Origin: Devosia ginsengisoli
GTDB lineage: Bacteria; Pseudomonadota; Alphaproteobacteria; Rhizobiales; Devosiaceae
Direction of reading: 5' to 3'
Assembly (NCBI RefSeq): GCF_024707105.1
Contig: NZ_JANQAJ010000013.1
Location: forward strand, 248,001-312,000
Length of the DNA stretch: 64,000 nt
Shown: positions 45,938 through 54,900 of the stretch, piece after piece
Position numbering within the stretch: the first letter of the stretch is position 1
Layout of the letters: each line of letters begins with the position of its first letter
Program-made: the position numbers and the translations under genes
Notes under the pieces: generated by a model
What the model was told of the DNA's origin: nothing
The model's database searches: none
The model's input: only the letters and a program-made list of their open reading frames with translations

Positions 45938-46618
45938 CTAAAAAAGGGTCGGGTGATCCACCAACGCATCATCGTCAGCAGGTTGGCTTTCTATAAATTC
46001 CGACCATTCTTCTAGACGGTCAATTATATGGGAACTCGTTGGCATGAATTCTTCCTTAGACCTCATCCGATGTTCAAATTTTCGTCGGGCGTAATGGGTT
46101 ATTCGAAAAGAAAAATCATCGTGTTCCCCGGATGGAAACTCTCTCTCTTCACGAGTCCGCCACTCCGACGGTAGAAAAGTATAATCAAATTTGGCATCGC
46201 CATTCATATGTCCAGTATATACGTCAGTAAGCCAAAATTGATTTATATATTTTTGAAACTCTCCGAAAATTACCTCGCCACCAATTATAAAAAATTCCGG
46301 CTGAAGCGTAAATATAGAATGGACATCAGCTAGAAGAAGCGCCGTTTCTGGATCTTTTGCCCACTTAACATTCGCGTAATCATCAAAAATCTGTCGCGAC
46401 AAAACAATATTAAGTCGATTTGGCAGCGGACGACCAAGCGACTCAAACGTGCGGCGCCCCATGATGACTGCGTGCCCCGCAGTCAATTTCTTGAAATGCT
46501 GTAAATCTGTGCGAAGGTGCCATGGAAGCGTATTGTCCACGCCGATAATGTGGTCTGGATGGCTCCGTGCAACGATGGACGTCGCTGAGGGCATCTTCAC
46601 GCGTGGTGGAGTGGGCAT
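45938..46618 (-). CDS. folA: Dihydrofolate reductase, AT-rich, with C-terminal extension
   Basis: 226 residues from the ATG at 46618; TTG (46624), GTG (46600) and a second ATG (46594) are also possible and no clear Shine-Dalgarno decides. Substrate and NADPH motifs are intact: IIGVDNTLPWHLRTDLQHFKKLT (conserved Asp), VIMGRRTFESLGRPLPNRLNIVLSR and FFIIGGEVIFGEF. It reduces dihydrofolate for thymidylate synthesis (thyA is nearby). The gene is visibly AT-rich (stretches such as TTTATATATTTTTG) inside GC-rich DNA, and after the normal ~165-residue enzyme there are about 55 extra residues (RRKFEHRMRSKEEFMPTSS onward). It sits exactly where folA is expected, so a foreign allele may have replaced the native one. 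Confidence 0.88.
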   Translation of the reverse strand: MPTPPRVKMPSATSIVARSHPDHIIGVDNTLPWHLRTDLQHFKKLTAGHAVIMGRRTFESLGRPLPNRLNIVLSRQIFDDYANVKWAKDPETALLLADVHSIFTLQPEFFIIGGEVIFGEFQKYINQFWLTDVYTGHMNGDAKFDYTFLPSEWRTREEREFPSGEHDDFSFRITHYARRKFEHRMRSKEEFMPTSSHIIDRLEEWSEFIESQPADDDALVDHPTLF

Positions 46619-46699
46619 GGACAACCTAGCAGATGGGCAAGACTGAAGTTCGCCGGTTCATCGCAGACCCGGCCTTGGGTCACAAGACACAATAACCGG

Positions 46700-47185
46700 T
46701 TAATTCGAACCGAGGAGTAGCAGTGCGTCACCATCGACCCGCACCTTGGTCCATTCGTCCTGCATCACCCCGCCCTGCGCCTTGTAGAATTCGATGCTGG
46801 GCTCGTTCCAGTCGAGCACCCACCATTCGAACCGTCCCAGCCCCTCGGCCACGCAGCGCCGAGCCAGATTGACCAGCAACGCCTTGCCGATCCCCTTGCC
46901 CCGCATGGATGGATCGACGAACAGGTCCTCCAGCCAGATGCCATGCCGGCCCTGGAAGGTGGAATAGGTATAGAACCACAGCGTGAAGCCGACCGGCTTA
47001 CCCTCCCATTCGGCGATCTCGCAGAACACCTTGGGCGCGGACCCGAACAGGTCACGCAGGATATCGGCCTCGGTCGCCTCGGCCTCATGGCTCAGCTTTT
47101 CATATTCGGCCAGCGCGGCGATGAAATGGACAATGAGCGCAGCATCGGCTGCGGTGGCCGGACGGATAGTGAGTTGGTCGGTCAT
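46700..47185 (-). CDS. GNAT family N-acetyltransferase (diamine acetyltransferase-like)
   Basis: 161 residues. LTIRPATAADAALIVHFIAALAEYEKLSHEAEATEADILRDLFG, then GIWLEDLFVDPSMRGKGIGKALLVNLARRCVAEG with the acetyl-CoA loop RGKGIG, and NEPSIEFYKAQGGVMQDEW. This layout is typical of the spermidine/thialysine acetyltransferase group. Its start overlaps the DUF4424 stop as TGATG, so the two are coupled. Confidence 0.92.
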   Translation of the reverse strand: MTDQLTIRPATAADAALIVHFIAALAEYEKLSHEAEATEADILRDLFGSAPKVFCEIAEWEGKPVGFTLWFYTYSTFQGRHGIWLEDLFVDPSMRGKGIGKALLVNLARRCVAEGLGRFEWWVLDWNEPSIEFYKAQGGVMQDEWTKVRVDGDALLLLGSN

Positions 47186-48189
47186 CAATTCGTCGGCTGC
47201 CGCTCGAGGATCAGGATATTCAGCTCCTCTTGCGGCCAGAAGTCTTCCTTGACCATCTCGAACGTGGTCGGGCCGGTCTTCTTGACACCTTCCCCGCAGA
47301 ACGAGACGAGGTTGTCGGTACTGCCCTTGTCGACCACGAGGCGGAACTTGCCGATGGCGCCCCCGCTCCAATTGCCGCCAGTGGTGAGAATGTAGGAAAT
47401 CCAGCTCTCGTAGAATGGCGCCGACCACGGCTCGTCCGGGTTGGCCAGCGTCTTGCGGACGGCTGCCAGGAAGCTCTCGTCGGTGCAATATTTGGCTGCA
47501 TATTCGGCCGCCGGATCGTAGCCCTCATAAGGCTCGCCGAGGAAGCTGACGCCCACCGTGCCGCCGACGCTGGGCTTGTAGCGATGCTCGACCGTCACGG
47601 TCTCGCCCGCCGGAAACAGCCCTTCCCAGGTATAGGTCGCCTTGTAGGTCCAGGCCGGCCAGTAATGCTTTTCCCAGCCTTCGCCGGCGTCATATTCGTC
47701 AGGCGCCACCAGGCCGAGATGCAGCAGGCGCTGGGTCGTCTCGTCATCCAGCGCATCGGTCGCGTCGCTGGCCTCGCTGGTGATCGGCACCAGCGGCAGG
47801 CCGAGCTGCTTGATCATCTTGGTGCGATCGACGCCGAAGGCATAGGCATATTCATGCAGTTCCGTCTCGACATGCTTGCCGTCGAGCGTCGTCTCGAACT
47901 GGAAAAGGTTATCGTCCGGCCCCACTGGAAAAGCCACCGGCGACCAGAAATCGGGCACGATATCGGGCATCGGGAAGGCGACGAGAATATTCTGGTCGGC
48001 ATCGCCATCATTGCGGAACTGATAGACGACGCGGATTTCATCCTTCGAGATGAACAGCTCCTCGCTCTCCATCACGATGTCCTGGTTGGTGATGAATTCG
48101 AGCCCGCCAGTGGTCAGCACCGCCGACGTGTCATTGGCCAGTGCTGGACCGGCAGCCAGCAATGCACCGCAAAGCAGCAGAAACCTCAT
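47185..48189 (-). CDS. DUF4424 family exported protein
   Basis: 334 residues with a signal peptide (MRFLLLCGALLAAGPALA) and a mature part NDTSAVLTTGGLEFITNQDIVMESEELFISKDEIRVVYQFRN typical of DUF4424. Two Cys (AKYCTDESF and VSFCGEG) may pair. Function unknown. GGGAGGACGG precedes the ATG. Coupled to the downstream GNAT gene by a TGATG overlap. Confidence 0.88.
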   Translation of the reverse strand: MRFLLLCGALLAAGPALANDTSAVLTTGGLEFITNQDIVMESEELFISKDEIRVVYQFRNDGDADQNILVAFPMPDIVPDFWSPVAFPVGPDDNLFQFETTLDGKHVETELHEYAYAFGVDRTKMIKQLGLPLVPITSEASDATDALDDETTQRLLHLGLVAPDEYDAGEGWEKHYWPAWTYKATYTWEGLFPAGETVTVEHRYKPSVGGTVGVSFLGEPYEGYDPAAEYAAKYCTDESFLAAVRKTLANPDEPWSAPFYESWISYILTTGGNWSGGAIGKFRLVVDKGSTDNLVSFCGEGVKKTGPTTFEMVKEDFWPQEELNILILERQPTN

Positions 48190-48228
48190 CCCGTCCTCCC
48201 GATATCCGCGCCATTGCTTAGCACGGCG

Positions 48229-48549
48229 TCAGCCACTGCGTCCAAGATACTGAAACCACTTGCGCTCCAGCGCCGCATCGAGGTCGATGCCATTCTTGTG
48301 GGCGAACAGCAGCAGCGTAGCCAGCACGTCCGCAGCCTCGTCCTCCAGCGCCTGGCGGATGGACGGCGCATCGGCACCCTTCGTCCGCCCACGTCCGGTG
48401 GTCCTGAGATATTCGGCCGTGAGCTCGCCGACTTCTTCCTGCAATTTGAGCAGATACCAGTCGTCGTCACGCGCTATGGCATTGCGTGACGCATAAGTAT
48501 CCGAGACTTCGACCACCAAGGGCGTCAGGTCGGCCAGCCTGCGGCTCAA
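48229..48549 (-). CDS. MazG-like nucleotide pyrophosphohydrolase
   Basis: 106 residues from a TTG that overlaps the thyA stop as TTGA, with GAGG upstream; internal GTG or TTG starts are possible. The all-alpha NTP pyrophosphatase motif is [19 protein letters not shown] (ExxE) and [20 protein letters not shown] (ExxD). It would remove pyrophosphate from a non-canonical or excess NTP; coupling to thyA suggests deoxynucleotide pool cleaning (inference). Confidence 0.82.
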   Translation of the reverse strand: MSRRLADLTPLVVEVSDTYASRNAIARDDDWYLLKLQEEVGELTAEYLRTTGRGRTKGADAPSIRQALEDEAADVLATLLLFAHKNGIDLDAALERKWFQYLGRSG

Positions 48550-49340
48550 ACCGAAACCTCGGCCTTGATATGGGGATGGGGATCGTAGCCCTCGAAGGCA
48601 AAATCCTCGAACACGAAATCCTCGAGCCGCGTCACATCGGGATTGATCTTCAGTACCGGCAGCGCCCGCGGCTCGCGCGTCAGTTGCAGCCGCGCCTGTT
48701 CGAAATGGTTCGAATAGAGATGCACGTCGCCGAAGGTGTGGACGAAGTCGCCGACGCCCAGCCCTGTCACCTGCGCCACCATATGCGTCAGCAGGGCATA
48801 GGAGGCGATGTTGAACGGCACGCCCAGGAACGTATCGGCCGAGCGCTGGTAGAGCTGGCAGCTCAATTTGCCATTGGCGACATAGAACTGGAACAGGCAG
48901 TGGCAGGGCGGCAGCGCCATCTCGTCCACCTCGGCCGGGTTCCAGGCCGAAACGATGTGCCGGCGCAGATCCGGCTTGGTGCGGATACTCTCGATCACAT
49001 TGGCGATCTGGTCGATCTTCCGTCCGTCCGGCGCCGGCCAGCTCCGCCATTGCGAGCCATAGACCGGCCCGAGGTCGCCATTCTCATCGGCCCATTCGTC
49101 CCAGATCTTGACGCCGCGCTCCTGCAGCCAGCGCACATTGGTCTCGCCACGAATGAACCACAGCAGCTCATATATGATGGATTTGAGATGCAGCTTCTTG
49201 GTGGTCAGCAGCGGAAAACCTGCATTGAGGTCGAACCGCATCTGATAGCCGAACAGCGAACGCGTGCCGGTGCCGGTGCGGTCGGCCTTGTCGGCGCCGT
49301 GTTCCAGAATGTCGGAGAGGAGTTTGAGATAGGGCTGCAT
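48546..49340 (-). CDS. thyA: Thymidylate synthase
   Basis: 264 residues, as for E. coli ThyA. Methylates dUMP using methylenetetrahydrofolate, making dihydrofolate that FolA recycles. [18 protein letters not shown], the catalytic Cys in [12 protein letters not shown] (C146), [23 protein letters not shown] and [12 protein letters not shown] are intact. First gene of a unit with the MazG-like gene. Confidence 0.98.
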   Translation of the reverse strand: MQPYLKLLSDILEHGADKADRTGTGTRSLFGYQMRFDLNAGFPLLTTKKLHLKSIIYELLWFIRGETNVRWLQERGVKIWDEWADENGDLGPVYGSQWRSWPAPDGRKIDQIANVIESIRTKPDLRRHIVSAWNPAEVDEMALPPCHCLFQFYVANGKLSCQLYQRSADTFLGVPFNIASYALLTHMVAQVTGLGVGDFVHTFGDVHLYSNHFEQARLQLTREPRALPVLKINPDVTRLEDFVFEDFAFEGYDPHPHIKAEVSV

Positions 49341-49507
49341 ACCCCCAGTCTAGTCGATTCGTCCTTCCTCGCCTTGTCGGCAAATGCAGCTTTCCCACGA
49401 GGGGAAAACGTCCCGTAGCCGCAGGTAATAGAATACCACCATCAGCCCTGACATTCGGTGTCAGGATGTCCTGCTATCCAGTGCCGCCAACACCAAGGAG
49501 AACGATC

Positions 49508-49906
49508 ATGCCCATTGAACACATCAGTCCCGATGGAATGTACAAAAGCCCCGTTTTCTCGCAGGGCATCATCCTGCCACCCGGCGCAAGGCTGTTGCTG
49601 ATCGCGGGCCAGAACGGCGTCAACGCCAAGGGCGAGATCGTCGGCAAGGGCGATGTCGTGGCGCAGACGAGGCAGGCGCTGGACAATCTGCAAATGGTGC
49701 TGGCTGCCGCCGGCGGGCGGCTCGAAGACCTGGTCAAGACCACCATCATCATGCAGCAGGATATCGACCTCGGCGCCGCCTTCGGCGTGTGGATGGGCGT
49801 GTGGGGCCAGCGCCCCAATCCGCCGACCGTGACGGGCTTCCGCGTGCCCGGCCTCGCCAATCCCGATTTCCTCATCGAGATCGAGGCGCAGGCGGTGCTG
49901 CCGTGA
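49508..49906 (+). CDS. RidA family protein
   Basis: 132 residues from the ATG at 49508 with AAGGAG upstream. The Rid fold is seen in FSQGIILPPGARLLLIAGQNGVNAKGEIVGKGDVVAQTRQALDNLQMVLAAAGG and the DFLIEIEAQAVLP ending. The Arg that defines RidA catalysis (usually in the RNCxRC region) is not evident here; the segment reads PNPPTVTGFRVPGL, so it may belong to a Rid subfamily with another role. Overlaps the next gene by GTGA. Confidence 0.85.
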   Translation: MPIEHISPDGMYKSPVFSQGIILPPGARLLLIAGQNGVNAKGEIVGKGDVVAQTRQALDNLQMVLAAAGGRLEDLVKTTIIMQQDIDLGAAFGVWMGVWGQRPNPPTVTGFRVPGLANPDFLIEIEAQAVLP

Positions 49907-50142
49907 GCCCGGTGCTGCGGCCGCTGCGCAAGCGCGAGGACATGCCCGATTTCGTCCAGAAGGCGCTCGACGAGCGCGGGTTGCGCGACGCCTATGATGC
50001 CCGCCCGCCCTATCAGCGCAATGACTACCTGCTCTGGATCAACAAGGTGAAGCGCGAGGACACCAAGCAGAAGCACCTGGCCCAGATGCTCGATGAGCTT
50101 GAGGCCGGCGGCGTCTATATGGGCATGAAATGGAACGGCTGA
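49903..50142 (+). CDS. YdeI/OmpD-associated family small protein
   Basis: 79 residues from a GTG overlapping the RidA stop by 4 bp. The signature FVQKALDERGLRDAYDARPPYQRNDYLLWINKVKREDTKQKHLAQMLDELEAGGVYMGMKW is the C-terminal helical part found in YdeI-like (bacteriocin-protection) proteins. Function uncertain. Cotranscribed with the RidA-like gene. Confidence 0.82.
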   Translation: MSPVLRPLRKREDMPDFVQKALDERGLRDAYDARPPYQRNDYLLWINKVKREDTKQKHLAQMLDELEAGGVYMGMKWNG

Positions 50143-50145
50143 GGC

Positions 50146-50676
50146 CTAGCACCAGCCCTCCTTGTACCCCCGCCAGTGATGCGCAAGCCCTTCGGCCACC
50201 ATTGTATCGCCGATCGACTGGCCGCCCCGCACCACCACGCGCAGCTTGCGGCCATAGACATCTTCATCGCGATCGGCAAGTTGCAGCTCGAATGATCCAG
50301 CGCTGAGCAGCTCGCGCAGCCGCGTGGTCGCACGCCTGCCAAGAGCCGCCTCGGCGGCGCAAGCCGGCGAACTCACCTCCGGCGTATTGATGTCGGCAAT
50401 GCGTATCTTGACCCCGGCGAGCCAGAACGTATCGCCATCCACCACGCAGTCGATACGAACGCTGCCGGCACAAACGGCGAAGGTTTGCGGTACGGCTACG
50501 ACATTGCTGCTCGCCGGTGGATTGAGCAGCCTTGCCAGGTCCTGCTCCGGAAGTGCCCCCAGCAGCGCTCCACCCAATCCGCCGACCACCAGAAAAGCCG
50601 GAACGAGAATCCAGTTCGACAGCGCGCGGCGCCCGCCTGCTTTCGTCACCAGGCGCAGCGATGTTCTTGATGCCAT
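50146..50676 (-). CDS. Thermonuclease (SNase)-like protein with N-terminal anchor
   Basis: 176 residues. A basic N-terminus and one hydrophobic segment (WILVPAFLVVGGLGGALLGAL) anchor the protein, followed by an SNase OB-fold domain: CVVDGDTFWLAGVKIRIADINTPE, with the metal-binding Asp residues, and RDEDVYGRKLRVVV, containing the catalytic Arg region. It probably acts in the periplasm on nucleic acid. GGGAGGGG precedes the ATG. Confidence 0.88.
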   Translation of the reverse strand: MASRTSLRLVTKAGGRRALSNWILVPAFLVVGGLGGALLGALPEQDLARLLNPPASSNVVAVPQTFAVCAGSVRIDCVVDGDTFWLAGVKIRIADINTPEVSSPACAAEAALGRRATTRLRELLSAGSFELQLADRDEDVYGRKLRVVVRGGQSIGDTMVAEGLAHHWRGYKEGWC

Positions 50677-50772
50677 GGCCCCCTCCCATCACGTGGATGG
50701 CAGGATGGCTGGCAAGCGTTAAGTCGGGTTCAACACGCAGGGGACAATACGCGGTCACCGCGCGCGCGTGAT

Positions 50773-50801
50773 TTGCATCCCGCCCCGACCGCGCCTATAT
50801 A
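50773..50801 (+). promoter_or_regulatory. Sigma70-type promoter of ssrA
   Basis: TTGCAT (50773-50778), a 17-bp spacer, and TATATA (50796-50801), placing the start of transcription near 50808, about 77 nt before the CCA end of the tmRNA acceptor piece. Confidence 0.65.
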
Positions 50802-50807
50802 GAACCT

Positions 50808-51123
50808 GCTCGCAAGAGCTATGGCGATAAACGGTCATCGTAATAAACCTTTCGGACCCGGGGGCAGTACCCGGCGCCTCCACCATCTACCCCACGAGGG
50901 GGCAGCCAATGGGGGCGAAACAGGATCGACGAGGGCGTAAAAGGTGTGCTTTTGCTCGGTGAGGTACCACCGTTATCGGTCCAAAACTTATAGTTGCTAA
51001 TGACAACCATAAGGCTCCGGTCGCTCTCGCCGCGTAAGCGGTGCTAGCACTGGGAATTTAAGTCCTCCGCTCCTAGCCGGGCGACAGGCGGGGTCCGCAG
51101 GCACCTGGCAACAGAAGCCTGCA
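50808..51123 (+). ncRNA. ssrA: Two-piece circularly permuted tmRNA
   Basis: The acceptor piece comes first and ends GGCGCCTCCACCA at 50885, with a T-arm around GGGGGCAGTACCC. A 25-nt internal spacer follows. The coding piece starts GGGGGCG at 50911, which pairs with CGCCTCC of the acceptor piece, then GAAACAGGATCGACG, the D-loop equivalent. The tag frame begins with resume codon GCT at 50996 and encodes ANDNHKAPVALAA, stop TAA at 51035. The ALAA end is a ClpXP degron. The permuted layout is typical of alphaproteobacteria. The exact outer ends are estimates; a GCAGGC/GCCTGC stem lies at 51098-51123. Confidence 0.93.
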
Positions 51124-51235
51124 CCTTCCCCTTCATTCTCTGCATCGCGCTGTGCCTTTGTTCTTGAATTCTCGTGGAACGTGAGGCTGATATGGGCCGT
51201 TCGGGATTCTATCCCCTGTAACTGAAAGGTAGCCG

Positions 51236-51730
51236 ATGGCCGAAGACCACATGCGATACGACATTCTCGCCCAGGAAGCCCTGCGCGGCGTCGTGCGCAA
51301 GGTGCTGGCCGAGGTCGCCAAGACCGGCCTGCCCGGCGAGCATCACTTCTTCATTTCCTTCGTCACCCGCGCGCCGGGCGTGCGCCTGAGCGAGAAACTG
51401 CTCGGCCAGTACGACAAGGAAATGACCATCGTCATCCAGAACCAGTATTGGGACCTCAAGGTCAACGAGACCGGTTTCGAGGTTGGCCTCAGCTTTGACG
51501 GCATTCCCGAAACGCTGGTGGTCCCCTTCTCGGCGGTCAAGGGGTTCTTTGATCCCTCCGTCCAGTTCGGCCTGCAATTCGATCCGGCAACCGCGCCGGG
51601 CGCCGCAGCGGTCGAAGCCGACGCGGATGCCGAAGTGGAAGCCACCGCCGAAGCCGGTGCGGTCGAAGCGGGCGAGGAAAAGCCCGGCGAAAAGGTCGTC
51701 AGCCTCGACGCCTTCCGCAAGAAGCCCTGA
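51236..51730 (+). CDS. sspB: SspB, ClpXP adaptor for ssrA-tagged proteins (alphaproteobacterial type)
   Basis: 164 residues. A compact substrate-binding domain (YDILAQEALRGVVRKVLAEVAKTGLPGEHHFFISFVTRAPGVRLSEKL, then DLKVNETGFEVGLSFDGIPETLVVPFSAVKGFFDPSVQFGLQF) joined by an Ala/Glu-rich flexible linker (about residues 122-150) to the C-terminal ClpX-binding tail VVSLDAFRKK. It captures tmRNA-tagged proteins for ClpXP. It lies just downstream of ssrA, so the tag and its reader are encoded together. Confidence 0.94.
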   Translation: MAEDHMRYDILAQEALRGVVRKVLAEVAKTGLPGEHHFFISFVTRAPGVRLSEKLLGQYDKEMTIVIQNQYWDLKVNETGFEVGLSFDGIPETLVVPFSAVKGFFDPSVQFGLQFDPATAPGAAAVEADADAEVEATAEAGAVEAGEEKPGEKVVSLDAFRKKP

Positions 51731-51741
51731 CACGGTCCTTG

Positions 51742-51957
51742 ATGGACAAACGTTCCCTGTCCATCGCTGGCCATCGAACCTCCATCGCGCTGGAGCCCGA
51801 ATTCTGGGCAGCGCTTGATGCCATGGCCGCCGAAAAATCCCAGACCATGGCAAGCCTGATCCGCGATATCGACGAGGTCAGGCAAACGGCCAACCTCTCC
51901 TCGGCCGTAAGGCTGGCCGTGCTGCGCTGGTATCAGGACAAGGCCGCAGCCGGTTAG
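51742..51957 (+). CDS. Ribbon-helix-helix domain protein
   Basis: 71 residues. KRSLSIAGHRTSIALEPEFWAALDAMAAEKSQTMASLIRDIDEVRQTANLSSAVRLAVLRWYQD is the RHH_4-type sequence (first strand, then two helices). Such proteins are probable DNA-binding dimers; homologues are often misnamed arylsulfate sulfotransferases. Eleven nt after sspB, same strand, so likely cotranscribed. Confidence 0.85.
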   Translation: MDKRSLSIAGHRTSIALEPEFWAALDAMAAEKSQTMASLIRDIDEVRQTANLSSAVRLAVLRWYQDKAAAG

Positions 51958-51965
51958 CCGAGTAG

Positions 51966-51995
51966 CCCTCATGGTGAGCTTGTCGAACCATGAGG
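51966..51995. repeat. TGAGCTTGTCGAA-type interspersed repeat, single unit
   Basis: One arm of the repeat seen at 11056, 17032 and 63096, with CCTCATGGTGAGCTTGTCGA and an inverted CCATGAGG end; it lies between convergent genes. Confidence 0.75.
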
Positions 51996-51999
51996 CTTT

Positions 52000-54900
52000 C
52001 TAAAACAGCGGCTGGTTGACGCCCGACCCCAGGGGCCGGTTCACCGGAGGTGGCAGGCCCAGATCCAGTGGCCCTTGCGGCGGCGGCAGGGTTTCGATCG
52101 ACGGTCTGGTCTGCGGCGGCTGTTGCTGTTCCAGCCGCCTTGCCTCTTCTTCCGCCGCCTGTCGCGCGGCCTCCTCGGCCGCAAGCCGGGCAGCCTCCTC
52201 GGCAGCTCGGCGGCGCTGCTCCTCGATCAGCCGGTTGCGCTCCTCGGCAGCGGCGCGCTGCCGCTCGGCATCTTCGGCCCGCAGGACTTCGAGGCGCTCC
52301 ACTTCCATTTCATTGGCCCGCACCAGCACCGCGGCGACCATCTCGCCCAGGTCCAGCGTCACCACTGGCGCCAGCAGCGTCCCGGCCAGCCGCGTGATGA
52401 TGCGCGACGTATCGGGGCCGACCAGGCCGCTGCTGTCAGCGAAGTCGCGCGGCGTCATGACGAAGCTGCCATTGAGCCCCAGATCGGCGAGCGTCAGGTT
52501 GAGATCGCCCGCCAGTCCGGCGCCCTCGCCATTGACGATGACATTGGCCAGCCGCACCACGCCGCCGGCAATGGAGAAAGCGCCGGTGGCCTGGGGCGCG
52601 GTGAATGGCCCCTGCCCCAGCGCCAGCCCCATAATGGTGCTCATCGCATCGGGCTCCATTTCGAGCACGTTTTCGAGCCCGGCCACGGTCGCATAAACCT
52701 CGGGCGACAATTGCTGCACCGCAAGGCCGCTCAGCGTGACATTGCCTTCGCCCGCCATGACGCTCATCAGCTCGGCGAGGCTCGCGCCCGTTGCCTCGAA
52801 CCGTACCCCGCCATCGAGCAGCCCGCCCAGCATGTGGGCAACGGCCGGAGGGGCGACCATGTCACTCGGCACCGCCGCCACCGTCATGCGGCCGCTGACG
52901 GTCTTGTCGACCAGCGGGCCTGCGCAGCAGATGGTCATGTCGAGGCCAAGCGTTCCGAGATCGGCCACCGCCTCGAACCGCGCCAGCCGCGTGCGGGTCT
53001 CGTCCCAGCTCAACTCGAAGCTGGTCCTGCCCAGCCGCTCCTCGCCGCCAGCCGCCAGCGCGCCGGCCGTCACCGAAACCGTACCCCGCGTCTGCCGCGC
53101 CTGGTCGCCCAGCGTAATCGGTCCCTCCGGCCAGCTATCGCTGCCACCGACCAGTGCCGCCGGCCCGAACAGCGTCACGGCAAGGCCTTCGACCGATACC
53201 AGGTCCACCGCGATCTCGCCCGATACCGCGGCCGTGCTGCCCGTGCGCGATAGCGAGAGCGCTCCGCTGAAGTCGGTTTCCCCCGACGTCCCGCTGATCT
53301 CGCTCAATCGGGCCAGCCGCTCGCCCTCGAAATGCAATTGCGCGCTGCCCTCAGCCATGGGCAGGGTCAGGCCCCGCGCGCCCACGATCCGGGCCAGCCC
53401 GCCGGCATTGTCCAGGGCAATGTCCAGCCGCCCCGTCCCCTGGATTTCGCCATTGTCCAGCGACACCAGATTGCCGGCATAGCTGATGCTCTCGTCGCCC
53501 AGGCTGGCGGTGATATTGCTGTCGAGGCTGTTATTCGGCGTGCCCTGCAGGCTCAGGCTGACAAGCATGGAGCCATCCCCGGCAAAGAGCGGCGCATCGC
53601 CGAACCCGATCTGGCGGGTCAGCCCCGCAATATCGGTGGATTCAAGCCCCCCCCGTCACCCGTAGCCGCGCCGTGGCCAGCGCCCCGATGCCGCCACTGA
53701 GCTCGGCCCGCAGATTGAGGTCGCCGGCGCCCAGCGACCCCGCCAGCGTCACCGTCTGGCCGCCATCGATCAGCTCGCCGATATCGACCAGCAGGTCCGC
53801 CGGAGCCGAGGCGGCGAGAAATCCGCGCCAGCTTTGCGGCACATTCAGCAGGTCGTAAAACCCCCGCAGGGCCGGCGCATCGCTGCCATCCACCCGCACC
53901 ATGCCCGACCCCGACACATCGGGCTCGGCGACCGTTCCGCCCGCCGTCAGCGTCGCGTCCACGCCCACGCCGCCCCAATTCTCGGCCGAAAGCCGCGAGA
54001 AGCTGACTTCGCCGCTGCGCCACTGTCCCTCCGCCACCAGCCCGGTACCGTCGAGCCCGAGAACCCGCGCATTCTTGCCGGTCAGCGAGAAACTGCCATA
54101 GGGGAAGCTGATGCCGAAGGCCGGCTCGGCCGCGATATCGGGCAATAGCGCGCCCACCAGCGCGCTGCCCCTCTGCCCCAGCTCATCGAAATGCGCCACC
54201 AGGTCGAGCCGCTTTTCGTCGCCGAAGCCGAGACGGATTTCCACGCCATGGGTGCGCCCCGCAAGCGTCAACACACCATTGACGAGGCCGAAGGCGTCCC
54301 CGGCCAGCATGACGCGACCGGTGAGCGCACCGGGTTCGTTGAACAGCACATTGTCGTCGCCCGGCTTGCGCCAGAGCGCGGCCAGCCCATCAAGGCGATT
54401 GCTCGCCAGCGAAACGTCACCGGCAAAGGCCGGCCGCTCGCTTTCGCGGGTCAGTTGCCCGCTGGCCCGCAATTCGGTATCGCCCGGCAGTTGCGCGATG
54501 AATTGCTCGATGGTCCAGCCCGCCCCATCGGTGCGCGCATCCATGCGCACATTGCGCAGCGCAAAGCCACGCAGGCTCACCTCGGCCAGGTCGATCCCCA
54601 CACGCCCGGCCATGGGCGGGATGAGCGGCGCCGGCAGTTCCGACAACAACCGCACCGCCTCATAGGGCAATATGGATGCGTCCTCCTTGGCGTCGCGCGG
54701 CGGCAGCGAGAAGACGCCGCCCGAAATCACCGCGTCGAAGCTTCTGACATCGCCGAGCTGGATGCTGGCCGCACCGGTCAGCCGCGTACTGGCCCGGTTC
54801 TCGTCCGGTCGCAAGGTATAGCCGGACAGCACGACCCGGTCGGTGGACGCGGTAACCTTGCTTTCCAGCACCAGGTCGCCGCGAATATCGGTCGCGACAT

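Noticed and set aside
51098-51123. GCAGGC/GCCTGC stem after ssrA as a terminator
   Set aside because: It may belong to the mature tmRNA and lacks a T-run, so it was not listed separately.
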